NCBI GenBank assembly: GCA_039028635.1 | Contig: JBCCHV010000052.1 | Location: 1-48,661 of the forward strand | Direction of reading: 5' to 3' | Source: Acidobacteriota bacterium | GTDB lineage: Bacteria > Acidobacteriota > Thermoanaerobaculia > Multivoradales > JBCCEF01 | DNA: 48,661 nt | Shown here: piece after piece, positions 33,706 through 42,131 of the stretch | Numbering within the stretch: position 1 is the stretch's first letter | Layout: the number at the start of each line of letters is the position of its first letter | Notes under the pieces: model-generated | Databases searched by the model: none | What the model was told of the DNA's origin: nothing | The model's input: only the letters and a program-made list of their open reading frames with translations | Program-made: the position numbers and the translations under genes

Positions 33706-34872
33706 CTACGCCTCCTGTTCTTCGGGTCCGTCGACCAGCCGTAGCAGGTCGTCGATGCGGGCCTCGGCATCGGCTTCGCCGATCTCCATCAGCTGCTGCA
33801 GGTAGTCGTGCTGGAACATCAGCAGCGACAGGAAGTCCGGGCTCTTGGTCTCGCGCGTACCGAGGCCGCGGGTGAGGAAGCGGAAGGCTCTGGGCAGCCG
33901 AACTTCGAACTGTCCGGCGAGCTTGCCGAGATCCACCGACGGACGGAGCACCTCGATGTCGATGGTGCGCAGGTTGCCACGCCGTTCCGGTGGCAGATCT
34001 GAGATCACCTGGTTCATCAGCTTCATGCGCAGCACGTCCTGATCCATCAGGTCGAGGAAAATGGCGTTCATCAGCAGGCCCAACACCTGCGCCGGCGGCG
34101 GATAGCCGGTGATCAACGGGACATCCGCCTCTTCTCGGCTGCGGTCGTAGCGCGTCGACACCGCCAGAATGCGGGAAGCCCCCAGGTGCAGGGCCGGGCT
34201 CAGCGGTGCCGCCAGGCGGACGCCGCCGTCACCGTGCCAGCTGTCGGTCAGCCGAACCGCCGGGAAGAGCAGCGGCAGCGCCGCCGAGGCCATGACGTGG
34301 TCGATGCTCATCCGGCAGCGGGCGCTCTTGCGGTGGGGACGCTCCCAGTCTGCGATGTCCCGGCCTTGGTACCAGGTGACGGTTTGGCCGGTGCCGTAGT
34401 CGAGGGTGGTCAAGGCCATGGCGTGGAGCTTCCCGGCCTCGATGTTGCGCTCCACGCCGACGACCTCCCGGTCGCGAGTCTGCAGGCAGCGGTGGAGGAG
34501 GGCATCGAGCGGGGCCGTGTCGACCAGAGAGCCGCGGCCGGTCGACTTGCGAACCCCGCCGGAGATCAGCCGTAGGCCCCAGCTCAACACCATACGGCTC
34601 AAGCTGGGAGCGTCGACGCGGAAGACCTGATCCGTTTCGAGGTCGCTCCAGATCTCTTGCAGGCCCTCGGTGGCCTGGTAGAGGTTGCCGCCGTGGGATG
34701 CCAGATAGATGGCGTTGATGGCGCCGGCGGAGACGCCGGTGATAATCGGAAACCGGATGTTGGGGCGATGCCGCGCCAAGGTGCGCAGGAGGCCGACCTG
34801 GTAGGCCGCACGGGCTCCGCCGCCACCGAGAACGATGGCGAGATCGGAGCGGCGCGATGGAGAGGGAGGCAC
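33706..34872 (-). CDS. Patatin-like phospholipase
   Basis: A 388-aa acyl hydrolase of the patatin family with the Ser-Asp dyad. Oxyanion motif GGGGARAAYQ (16-25), nucleophile GVSAGA (46-51, Ser48) and DGG in HGDGGVR (about residue 220). No signal peptide is evident. The C-terminal 100 residues are helical and charged, as in RssA/YjjU-like members. Substrate lipid unknown. A 28-base gap separates it from the YpdA-like gene upstream on the same strand, so they may be one operon. Confidence 0.9.
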   Translation of the reverse strand: MPPSPSRRSDLAIVLGGGGARAAYQVGLLRTLARHRPNIRFPIITGVSAGAINAIYLASHGGNLYQATEGLQEIWSDLETDQVFRVDAPSLSRMVLSWGLRLISGGVRKSTGRGSLVDTAPLDALLHRCLQTRDREVVGVERNIEAGKLHAMALTTLDYGTGQTVTWYQGRDIADWERPHRKSARCRMSIDHVMASAALPLLFPAVRLTDSWHGDGGVRLAAPLSPALHLGASRILAVSTRYDRSREEADVPLITGYPPPAQVLGLLMNAIFLDLMDQDVLRMKLMNQVISDLPPERRGNLRTIDIEVLRPSVDLGKLAGQFEVRLPRAFRFLTRGLGTRETKSPDFLSLLMFQHDYLQQLMEIGEADAEARIDDLLRLVDGPEEQEA

Positions 34873-34900
34873 GGGATCGCAAGCATACCGCTTGCGCGGT

Positions 34901-35938
34901 TCAGCTTTCGGGTAGCTCGTAGGTCGGAGTGGCGAGGTCCGCCGTCGGCTGGCCGGTGATCGTCGCCAGGATGCGGTCGACGTGAACGTGGCTGGTTTCG
35001 ATGAAGGCCTTGACGCCGGCGAGCTGGGTGCCGGCGGCGCCGGTGCCGGCGACGAACAGGCCCGGCACGTTGGTCTCCATGGTGGCCTCGTCGTGGCGCG
35101 GCTTCTTGCCCGGTCCCTCGAGGACGATGCCGGCCTGCTCGAAGAGCGTCGGGTCCTGGGTGTAGCCGGTCATCAAGAGGACATCGTCGGCGGCCACGGT
35201 TTGCTCGTCACCACCGGTGGTCGAAGCCAGCCTCACCCGATCCGGCAGGATCTCGCTGGGCACCGTCGACGGCAGGAAGGGCACCCGGCGGTCCCGGATC
35301 AGGGCCCGGATGTCGGGCATCAGCCAGAACTTGATGCGCTCTGGGTCGAGGTCTTCGCCGCGATAGCTGAGGATCGGCGAAGCGCCGACCCGCTGCAGGC
35401 GAATCACCGCTTCTACCGCCGAGTTCTTGCCCCCGACCACCAGCACTCGACGGCCGAAGTAGCGGTGCGGCTCGCCGAGATAGTGGCTGACGTGGGGCAG
35501 GTCTTCGCCGGCGATGCCGAGGCGCCGTGGCTGGTGCATGTCGCCGATCGCCAGCACCACCCGGTCGGCGCTCCAGTGGTGCTGTCGCCCCCGCCGAACG
35601 GTGGTGACGGCGAAACCGCCGCCCTCTCGCGGCGTGACTCGGGTCACCGGCTCGTAGGTGGCGATCTCGAGCCCGAACTGCAGCACGACGTTGCGCAGGT
35701 AGAGCAGATACTCCTCCCGGGTGGCCTTCGACTGATCCTGAGTCTGCAGGGGCACGCCGGCGATGGCGATGCGCTCCGGAGAGGAGAAGAAATGGGTCTG
35801 CGGGGCGTACCAGGCGATGGTCGCACCGATGGCGGCGGCCTCGAAATGACGATATGAAATGCCGGCACCTTTGAGGGCCACCGCCATCTCGATTCCGATC
35901 GGCCCGGCGCCGATCACGATGACATCGCTGTGCTGCAC
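34901..35938 (-). CDS. YpdA-like FAD-dependent oxidoreductase
   Basis: A 345-aa two-dinucleotide-binding-domain flavoprotein. FAD motif VIGAGPIGIEMA (8-19), NADPH motif RVLVVGGKNSAVEA (about 165-178), and the late motif FVAGTGAAGTQLAGV. The sequence pattern, including FFSSPERIAIAGVP, follows YpdA, the putative bacillithiol disulfide reductase. Bacillithiol use in this organism is not shown by the window. There is no CxxC redox pair, as expected for YpdA. Divergent from the formate dehydrogenase operon. Confidence 0.8.
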   Translation of the reverse strand: MQHSDVIVIGAGPIGIEMAVALKGAGISYRHFEAAAIGATIAWYAPQTHFFSSPERIAIAGVPLQTQDQSKATREEYLLYLRNVVLQFGLEIATYEPVTRVTPREGGGFAVTTVRRGRQHHWSADRVVLAIGDMHQPRRLGIAGEDLPHVSHYLGEPHRYFGRRVLVVGGKNSAVEAVIRLQRVGASPILSYRGEDLDPERIKFWLMPDIRALIRDRRVPFLPSTVPSEILPDRVRLASTTGGDEQTVAADDVLLMTGYTQDPTLFEQAGIVLEGPGKKPRHDEATMETNVPGLFVAGTGAAGTQLAGVKAFIETSHVHVDRILATITGQPTADLATPTYELPES

Positions 35939-36009
35939 CGCTCGTCGTCCCCTTCCTCGCGCTGCGGGAAGCGCCTGCGGTGCTCCCCGGGGGTAATTCG
36001 AGGAGCGAC

Positions 36010-36015
36010 TATAAT
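36010..36015 (+). promoter_or_regulatory. Perfect -10 box very close to the fdsB start
   Basis: TATAAT lies only 8 bases before the ATG at 36024. A start 6-7 bases downstream would put the mRNA 5' end at or within two bases of the ATG, that is, a leaderless transcript. No Shine-Dalgarno precedes the ATG. No good -35 is seen. Confidence 0.4.
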
Positions 36016-36023
36016 CGACACCT

Positions 36024-37550
36024 ATGCTGCCGAAGAAAGCAAGTCGCGAGGAAGTTCTCGAAAGGCTGGAAAAGGCCGGCGGCTTGCGTTCCGGCGCGGT
36101 GCGTCAGGTGCACCGCGAGACCGGGGTCCCGGAGGCCGACATCTACGGGGTCGCGACCTTTTATCACCTGATCGCGGAGCCCGAGGTCGCCGTGCGGGTC
36201 TGCCAGGGGCTGTCTTGCAAGATCGCCGACTGCGACAGCGTTAAGGCGGAGCTCGATGGCCTCGGCGAACCGGCGGCCTTTGCTTCCTGCCTCGGCCTGT
36301 GCGACCAGGCGCCGGCGGTTTGGCGCCCGGGAGCCAATGGTCCCGATCCGGCCTGCGGCCTCTCGCCGAGCCATTCCGAGCTCGCCATGGACCTGGCGGC
36401 CGCCGACACGGCCCCCTGGGAAGGATTGCCGCTGGCCCTCGAACGGGGCGGCGACTGGGTCTGCGGCGAGCTCGAGGCGGCGGGTCTGCAGGGGCGGGGT
36501 GGGGCTGGCTTTCCGGCCTACATCAAGTGGAATGCGGTGCGTGGCCAGGGCGAGACGGAACGCTACGTGGTGCTCAACGCCGATGAAGGCGAGCCCGGGA
36601 CCTTCAAGGATCGCGAGGTCATGCTGCGGCGCCCGCACCTAGTGCTCGAAGGTCTCGCCATTGCGGCCCATGTTCTCGGTGCGCGCGACATCTACCTCTA
36701 CATTCGCGGCGAGTTCGGGTTGCCGCGCCGCGCCCTCGAAGGCGCCCTCGCCGAAGCCCGCGATCGGGGTGATCTCGGCGATCGCCTCGCCTGGCACTTC
36801 GTCGATGGTCATGGCGCCTATATCTGTGGCGAGGAAACGGCCCTCCTCGAGGCCCTCGAGGGCAAGCGCGGCATGCCTCGCCTCAAGCCGCCGTTTCCCG
36901 TCGAGCAGGGCTTTCGCGGCAAGCCGACGTTGATCCAGAACGTCGAGACCATCGCCTGCGTGCCCGCGATCCTGCGCCGTGGTGGTGAGTGGTTCCATTC
37001 CCTCGGCCGCACCGGCGCCGGTTCGAAGCTGTACTGCCTGTCGGGCCATGTCGCCCGGCCCGGGGTCTACGAGGCCCCCCTCGGCATATCGATGGCCGAG
37101 CTCCTCGAGCTCGGTGGCGGGGTCCTCGGCGAGCTCAAGGCCTTCTCCCCCGGGGGAGCCTCGAGCGGCTTCTTGCCGGCGTCGCAGGTCGATATCGCGC
37201 TCGATTTCAAGACCCTCGGCCAGGTCGGCTCGATGCTCGGCTCGGCCGGCGCGGTGGTTCTCAACGACAGTGTCGACATGGTGGAGGCAGCGCTCACCCA
37301 GGCGGTCTTCTTCGAAGACGAGAGCTGTGGCCAGTGCGCCCCCTGTCGTATCGGCACCCAGATGATTCGCCAGACCTTGGCGCGCTATCTCGAGGAGCGC
37401 TCGCCGGCGGTTCTCGAACACCTGACGGAAGTGACCTGGGGGATGGGGGAGGCGAGCATCTGTGGCCTCGGCCAAGCGGCCTTCTATCCGTTGACTTCCG
37501 CGATGAAGTATTTCCCAGCAGAATTCGGCCTCCCCGGAGGAACGACGTGA
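36024..37550 (+). CDS. fdsB: NAD-dependent formate dehydrogenase diaphorase subunit (fused NuoE-NuoF type)
   Basis: A 508-aa protein. Residues 1-110 are a shortened NuoE/thioredoxin-like [2Fe-2S] domain with Cys60, Cys65, Cys89 and Cys93 (CQGLSC and CLGLC). Residues 140 onward are NuoF-like: NADH/FMN glycine motif GRGGAGFPAYIKW, NADEGEPGTFKDRE, then a [4Fe-4S] site CGQCAPC near 435-441 with a fourth Cys in SICGLG. It should pass electrons from the catalytic subunit to NAD+. The stop overlaps the start of the catalytic subunit gene (GTGA). The fusion replaces a separate small FdsG subunit. Confidence 0.88.
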   Translation: MLPKKASREEVLERLEKAGGLRSGAVRQVHRETGVPEADIYGVATFYHLIAEPEVAVRVCQGLSCKIADCDSVKAELDGLGEPAAFASCLGLCDQAPAVWRPGANGPDPACGLSPSHSELAMDLAAADTAPWEGLPLALERGGDWVCGELEAAGLQGRGGAGFPAYIKWNAVRGQGETERYVVLNADEGEPGTFKDREVMLRRPHLVLEGLAIAAHVLGARDIYLYIRGEFGLPRRALEGALAEARDRGDLGDRLAWHFVDGHGAYICGEETALLEALEGKRGMPRLKPPFPVEQGFRGKPTLIQNVETIACVPAILRRGGEWFHSLGRTGAGSKLYCLSGHVARPGVYEAPLGISMAELLELGGGVLGELKAFSPGGASSGFLPASQVDIALDFKTLGQVGSMLGSAGAVVLNDSVDMVEAALTQAVFFEDESCGQCAPCRIGTQMIRQTLARYLEERSPAVLEHLTEVTWGMGEASICGLGQAAFYPLTSAMKYFPAEFGLPGGTT

Positions 37551-40321
37551 GCAAATCGAACGGTCGACCGGTCCTCAATCTCGACGGCAGGGAAGTTTCC
37601 TTCAATGCCGGCGAAACCATCCTGCAAGCGGCGCAGCGGGCGGAAGTCACCATTCCGACCCTGTGCCATGATCCCCGGCTGACGCCGGCGGCGGCCTGCC
37701 GTATCTGCCTGGTGGAAGTCGAAGGCGCCCGGCTGATGCAGCCGGCTTGCGCCACCCGCGCCCAGGACGGCATGGTGATCAAGACCGAGGGCGAGCGGGT
37801 GGACCGCAATCGCCGCTTCATTCTTTCGCTCCACCTGGCCGACACGGTGGCCGATCGTGAGCGCGCCGAGGACAACAATCCGTCGCGCGTCTTTGCCCAC
37901 GTCGACACCTACGGCTGTGCCGGCGCCTGGCCGTCGGTGGAGTCCCCGCGCCAGGGGCGGCCGGAAGACGTCAATCCGTTCATCGAGTTCCGTGCCGACC
38001 GCTGCATCGCCTGCTCGCTGTGCACTCGCTACTGCGACCAGGTGGAGGCGGTGAGCGCCATCAGCCTGGCCGGCCGCGGCGCTCACACCACCATTTCGAC
38101 GGCCGATCGCAAGGGCCTCGTCGATTCGACCTGCGAGCTCTGCGGTGGCTGTGTCGACGTCTGTCCCACCGGCGCCATGACGGAAAAGCAGGCGGTGCTC
38201 TACGGCAAGCCCGAGTCGGAGCTCGAGAAGGTCCGCTCGACCTGCAACTTCTGTGGCGTCGGCTGCCAGATCGACCTCAACGTCGATCGTGCCGCCAACC
38301 GCGTGGTCAAGGTCACCAGCCCGCCGCCGGGGACCACCGTCAACGACGGCAACCTGTGCGTCAAGGGGCGCTTCGCCAACGACTTCATCCATCACGAAGA
38401 GCGCTTGACGGTGCCGCTGGTGCGGGGGGAGGACGGCGAGCTTCACGAGGCCACCTGGGACGAAGCCCTTGACCGCGTCGCTGAGGGGCTCGCCGGCGTG
38501 TCCGATCGCCACGGCGCCGATGCCCTGGCTTTCATCAGCTCCAGCCGCTGCACCATGGAGGAGAACTACCTGGTTCAAAAGATGGCGCGGGCGGCATTCC
38601 AAACCCACAATGTCCATCAGTGTGCCGCCACTTGACACGCTCCCACGGTCGCCGGTCTGGTGACCACGTTCGGGGCGGGGGCGATGACCAACTCGATCCC
38701 GGAGATCCGCGACGCCGAGTTCCTCTTCGTCATCGGCTCCAACACCACCGAGGCCCATCCCATCATCGCCATGGAGATGAAGCGCGCGGTGCATCGCGGC
38801 GCCAAGCTGGCAGTGGCGGATCCGCGGGCCATTTGGCTCACCCAGGTGGCGGACTGGCATCTGCAGCTCGCCCCGGGGAGCGATGTTTGGTTGCTCAACG
38901 CCATGGCCCACGTCATCGTCACCGAGGGTCTGGTGAAGGAAGACTGGGTCGCCGCCAACACGGAAGGCTTCGAGGCGGTCCGGGACACGGTGCTGCGTTA
39001 CTCGCCGGAAGAGGCGGAGAAGATGACCGGCGTGCCCGCGGCGACCATCCGCGAGGTCGCCCGCGCCTACGCGACGACCGAAAAGGCCGGGATCTACTAC
39101 ACCCTCGGGATCACCGAGCACACCCACGGGACGGACAACGTCTACGCCCTCTCCAACCTGGTGCTGATGACCGGCCACCTCGGAATCCGGTCGGCGGGCC
39201 TCAACCCGCTGCGCGGCCAGAACAACGTTCAGGGAGCGAACGACGCCGGCGCGACGCCGGTCTTCTATCCCGGCTATCAGCGGGTCGACGAGCCTGGCGT
39301 GGCGGAGAAGTTCGCCGAGGCCTGGGGCGTGCCGCAGAGCTGCGATCCGGGGCTCAACCTCAACGAGATGATGAAGGAGATGTCCAAGGGCAAGATCAAG
39401 GGCGTCTTTCTGATGGGCGAGGACATCGTCATCTCGGAGCCCAACGTCGGACGGGTGGAGGAGGCACTCAACGGCATCGAGTTCCTGGCCGTGCAGGACA
39501 TCTTCTTCAATGAGAGCTGCCGCTGGGCCGACGTCATCTTGCCAGCCGCCTGTTTCGCCGAAAAGGAAGGCACCTTCACCAACTCGGACCGCCGGGTGCA
39601 GCGGGTGCGCAAGGCGATCGAACCGCCAGGCCAGGCCCGCGCCGACTGGCGCATCCTGCTCGACATCATGGAGCGCTCCGGCTTCGAGCAGCCGGCCTAT
39701 GCCGGTCCGCACGAGATCTACGATGAGCTGGCGGCGCTGGCACCAAAGTTCTCCGGCATCTCCCACCAGCGCATCGAGGCCGAAGGTGGCTTGCAGTGGC
39801 CGGTGACCTCGGCGACGGACCAGTCCACCGAGTTTCTCCACGGTGGCGGCGTCCTGCGGGGCAAAGGGCTGTTCCAGGCGGTCGATTACCGGCCGCCCTT
39901 CGAGGTCGCCGATCCCGAGTACCCACTGGTGTTGTCGACCGGGCGCACCCTCTATCACTACAACGCCGCCACCCAGACGCGGCGTAACCAAGGCTTGGCC
40001 ACCAAGCAGCCCGAGGCCTTCGTCGAGATCCATCGCTCGAATGCCCGCAAGCTGGGTCTCGAAGATGGCCAGATGGTCGACGTGGTCAGCCGCCGGGGCC
40101 GGGTGCGCTGCCGCGCCATGATCAGTCGTCAGGTGCGTCCCAATGCCATCTGGATGCCCTTCCATTTCCCGGAGGCCCGCACCAATTACCTGACCACCGA
40201 CGCTGGCGACGCGGTGACCGGTACCGGCGAGTACAAGGTTTGCGCCGCCCGCATCGAGCCGGTGGTGGAAAGCCGGGCCGAGAAGGTCTTCCCGGGCGCC
40301 TTCGCCCTCGCCGAAGGTTGA
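37547..40321 (+). CDS. fdsA: Selenocysteine-containing formate dehydrogenase catalytic subunit
   Basis: One 924-residue protein read through an in-frame TGA (38633-38635) as Sec363. Start GTG 37547 with GGAGG 6 bases upstream. N-terminal [2Fe-2S] ferredoxin domain: Cys40, 51, 54, 68. Two ferredoxin-type [4Fe-4S] motifs: Cys153/156/159/163 and Cys196/199/202/206. Molybdopterin domain: proximal [4Fe-4S] Cys233/236/240/271, active-site QCAAT-Sec-HAPTVAGLVTTF, GSNTTEAHPI, GRTLYHYN. Family enzymes have Cys or Sec exactly here, followed by His. Downstream frame and homology are unbroken. The NuoG-type His-Cys3 cluster motif is not visible. Oxidises formate to CO2, or the reverse, with molybdenum or tungsten; function requires selA/B/C/D elsewhere. 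Confidence 0.9.
38633..38665 (+). promoter_or_regulatory. Bacterial SECIS element
   Basis: The recoded UGA is followed by an 11-base spacer and a 7-bp stem, GGUCGCC / GGUGACC (38647-38653 with 38659-38665, one G-U pair), closing a GGUCU loop. E. coli fdhF has the same spacer length and a GGUCU-containing loop. This should recruit SelB carrying Sec-tRNA. Confidence 0.85.
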
Positions 40322-40335
40322 GGGTTGTCGGAGCC

Positions 40336-41388
40336 ATGCGACTAGCCGACGGCGCTGAGGATCAGAGGGAACGATTCTTCGGTTCCCAGAAGACGCTTGA
40401 GGCAGGTGATTCTCGATCCCTTCGTGATCGGCTCGCGGCCGTGAATATTGCGGTTCCTGGTCGAACCAAAGGGCGAAAGACCGACGACGGCGAGCGGTAC
40501 TGCATCGTGCAGTACCTTCGTACCCTTGACCAGGTTGGTTGTTTGGATTTCCCCATCCGGGTAGAGAAGCGCGAGCGGCCTGACTTTGAGGTGCTATCGG
40601 GGGAAAAGGTGGTCGGCCTCGAGTGCACTGAGGCAGGAAGCACGTCGGCGCATCGTGCTGACGCCGAGCTCGAGAAGGCTCCCAGGGGATCGGTTCTCGA
40701 AGGCACCAAGCTTAGGAAGCCGGGCGAGAGTTTGAAGGACTCTCCGATGTTCGGAGACGAGCCAGAGCGCCTTTGGGTCGAGGACATCCTTGACACATTG
40801 CGGAGCAAGCAGGGGAAGCTCTCCGGTTATCAGGAGTTTCCCGAGCAGCACCTCCTTATCTATGACAATTCTCAGTATCGTACGTTGACGGCTTGGACGG
40901 TGACCGATCTCCCCAGGCGGCTAGCAGATGGGATCAACGAATTGCCTGGCTATGGTTCGGAGCCTGGGCAACGCTTTCAACGGGTTTCGGTTCTGCGCGA
41001 TCGAGTGCTGATGTACGACATCACCGGTTCTCCTCTCTTGCTGCCGGTTCCCGTGGGCTCCGCCTTGCCGCCCCTGATGCCCCTCGACCGGCTCGGAGTT
41101 TCGGAGCTTGCGTTGCGAGAATTCTGCCGCAAGTATCGGATCCGGAAGTTGGGATTCTTTGGCTCCGTGAGGGAAGACGATCGATTCGGACCCCAGAGCG
41201 ACGTGGATGTCTTGGTGGAGTTCGAACCGGAATTCGGGCTCGGACTCCTTCAGTTGGCGCTGATCGAATTTGAGCTAACCAATCTGCTGGAGCGCAAAGC
41301 CGACCTCAGAACGGTCCTCGACCTCAGCCGATACTTTCGGGAAGAGGTAGTGCGCGACAAGACCGAGCTCGCCTATGTCGCCGGCTGA
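40336..41388 (+). CDS. MNT-type nucleotidyltransferase with nuclease-like N-terminal domain
   Basis: A 350-aa protein. The C-terminal about 100 residues are a minimal nucleotidyltransferase (MntA-like antitoxin): GSVREDDRFG with Gly276-Ser277, SDVDVLVEF with Asp289 and Asp291, third acidic Asp323 in KADLRT. Residues 1-245 are an additional domain. RPDFEVLSGEKVVGLECTEA (Asp83, Glu96) and HLLIYDNS recall PD-(D/E)xK-like nuclease cores, but the third residue is not Lys, so that is inference. MntA antitoxins are usually near 100-150 aa. ATG 40336, 15 bases after fdsA, with CGGAG upstream. Overlaps hepT by 14 bases. Base composition looks less GC-rich than neighbours, suggesting transfer. Confidence 0.75.
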   Translation: MRLADGAEDQRERFFGSQKTLEAGDSRSLRDRLAAVNIAVPGRTKGRKTDDGERYCIVQYLRTLDQVGCLDFPIRVEKRERPDFEVLSGEKVVGLECTEAGSTSAHRADAELEKAPRGSVLEGTKLRKPGESLKDSPMFGDEPERLWVEDILDTLRSKQGKLSGYQEFPEQHLLIYDNSQYRTLTAWTVTDLPRRLADGINELPGYGSEPGQRFQRVSVLRDRVLMYDITGSPLLLPVPVGSALPPLMPLDRLGVSELALREFCRKYRIRKLGFFGSVREDDRFGPQSDVDVLVEFEPEFGLGLLQLALIEFELTNLLERKADLRTVLDLSRYFREEVVRDKTELAYVAG

Positions 41389-41722
41389 CGTCGTTCGAGT
41401 TCGTCACATGCTCGAGGCGGTTCGCAAGAGCCGGGAGTTCGCTCAAGGCCGCCGACGGGAAGATTTGGACAACGATGAGCAACTCTCGTTGGCACTACAG
41501 CGGCTTCTCGAGGTACTAGGTGAAGCAGCCTCCAAAGTCACTTTGGAGGGGCGGCAACTGGCTCCGGAAATTCCTTGGAGAGCGATATCGGGCATGAGGA
41601 ACCGTCTGATCCACGCTTACTTCGACGTCGATCTCGACATCGTCTGGAGGACGATTTCGGATGAGCTGCCTCCTCTCGAAGGTGTGCTCGAAGCGCTCCT
41701 CACGTCTGTCGATAAGGAGTGA
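41375..41722 (+). CDS. hepT: HepT-like toxin (DUF86)
   Basis: A 115-aa HEPN-fold protein of the HepT/DUF86 family. The RNase motif R-x4-H-x-Y is intact: Arg75, His80, Tyr82 in RNRLIHAYFDVD. In characterised MntA-HepT pairs the MNT protein adds AMP to the Tyr and silences the toxin. The gene overlaps the MNT gene by 14 bases, so the two are coupled, antitoxin first. Confidence 0.88.
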   Translation: MSPADVVRVRHMLEAVRKSREFAQGRRREDLDNDEQLSLALQRLLEVLGEAASKVTLEGRQLAPEIPWRAISGMRNRLIHAYFDVDLDIVWRTISDELPPLEGVLEALLTSVDKE

Positions 41723-41821
41723 CGCATGGTGCCGGTACCCGGTCGTTCTCGGCGCCCGACCGAACAGCTCTCTCCCCTAAACCGGGATGGGATAGCCAGG
41801 ACCTGGTAGCTTGCTGGGCCG

Positions 41822-42099
41822 ATGAACCAACAGGAACGGCAGGGAGTCCAGGCACCGGCGCGACGCCTGCCGCTCTTCTACCTCGCCGTGGCCCATCTCT
41901 CGCTGGCGCTTGTGGCTCTGGAGCTGGCCCTCGATCCCTTCGCCTTCGCGGGTTTTTTATGTGCATCCTAGGATGTTGGCGGTCACCCATTTGGTGACCC
42001 TTGGTTGGATCACCGGAAGCATTCTCGGAATGACCTAATTGCTGGCGCCCATGGCCTTGCGGATCCGTCTTCCTGCGGGCAAGGGCGATGGTTGGCGGC
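41822..42099 (+). pseudogene. Decayed multi-pass membrane protein fragment
   Basis: ATG 41822 opens LPLFYLAVAHLSLALVALEL, an N-terminal membrane helix, then breaks in a six-T run at 41953-41958. One fewer T restores the frame to YVHPRMLAVTHLVTLGWITG and SILGMT. A TAA at 42036-42038 stands where a Tyr codon is expected, after which LLAPMALRIRLPAGKGDGW continues in frame. The HPR-x(3)-VTHLVTLGW and LRIRLPAG patterns are typical of heme-copper-oxidase-like or NnrS-like membrane proteins. Two lesions plus loss of the rest mark it as a pseudogene. Confidence 0.65.
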
Positions 42100-42131
42100 C
42101 CGACGGCATCGCCGCTCGTGTTGGTGGGCCG

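Noticed and set aside
38633-38660. Two separate genes or a nonsense mutation in the formate dehydrogenase catalytic gene
   Set aside because: Frame and homology are continuous across the TGA, the site is the known Sec/Cys position, and a SECIS-like hairpin follows at the standard distance.
37484-40165. 893-codon open frame on the minus strand
   Set aside because: It is antisense to the formate dehydrogenase gene and has no coherent motifs; long antisense frames are expected at this GC content.
41719-41997. 92-codon plus-strand frame after hepT
   Set aside because: It is out of frame with the membrane-protein pseudogene that explains the same DNA and has no similarity of its own.
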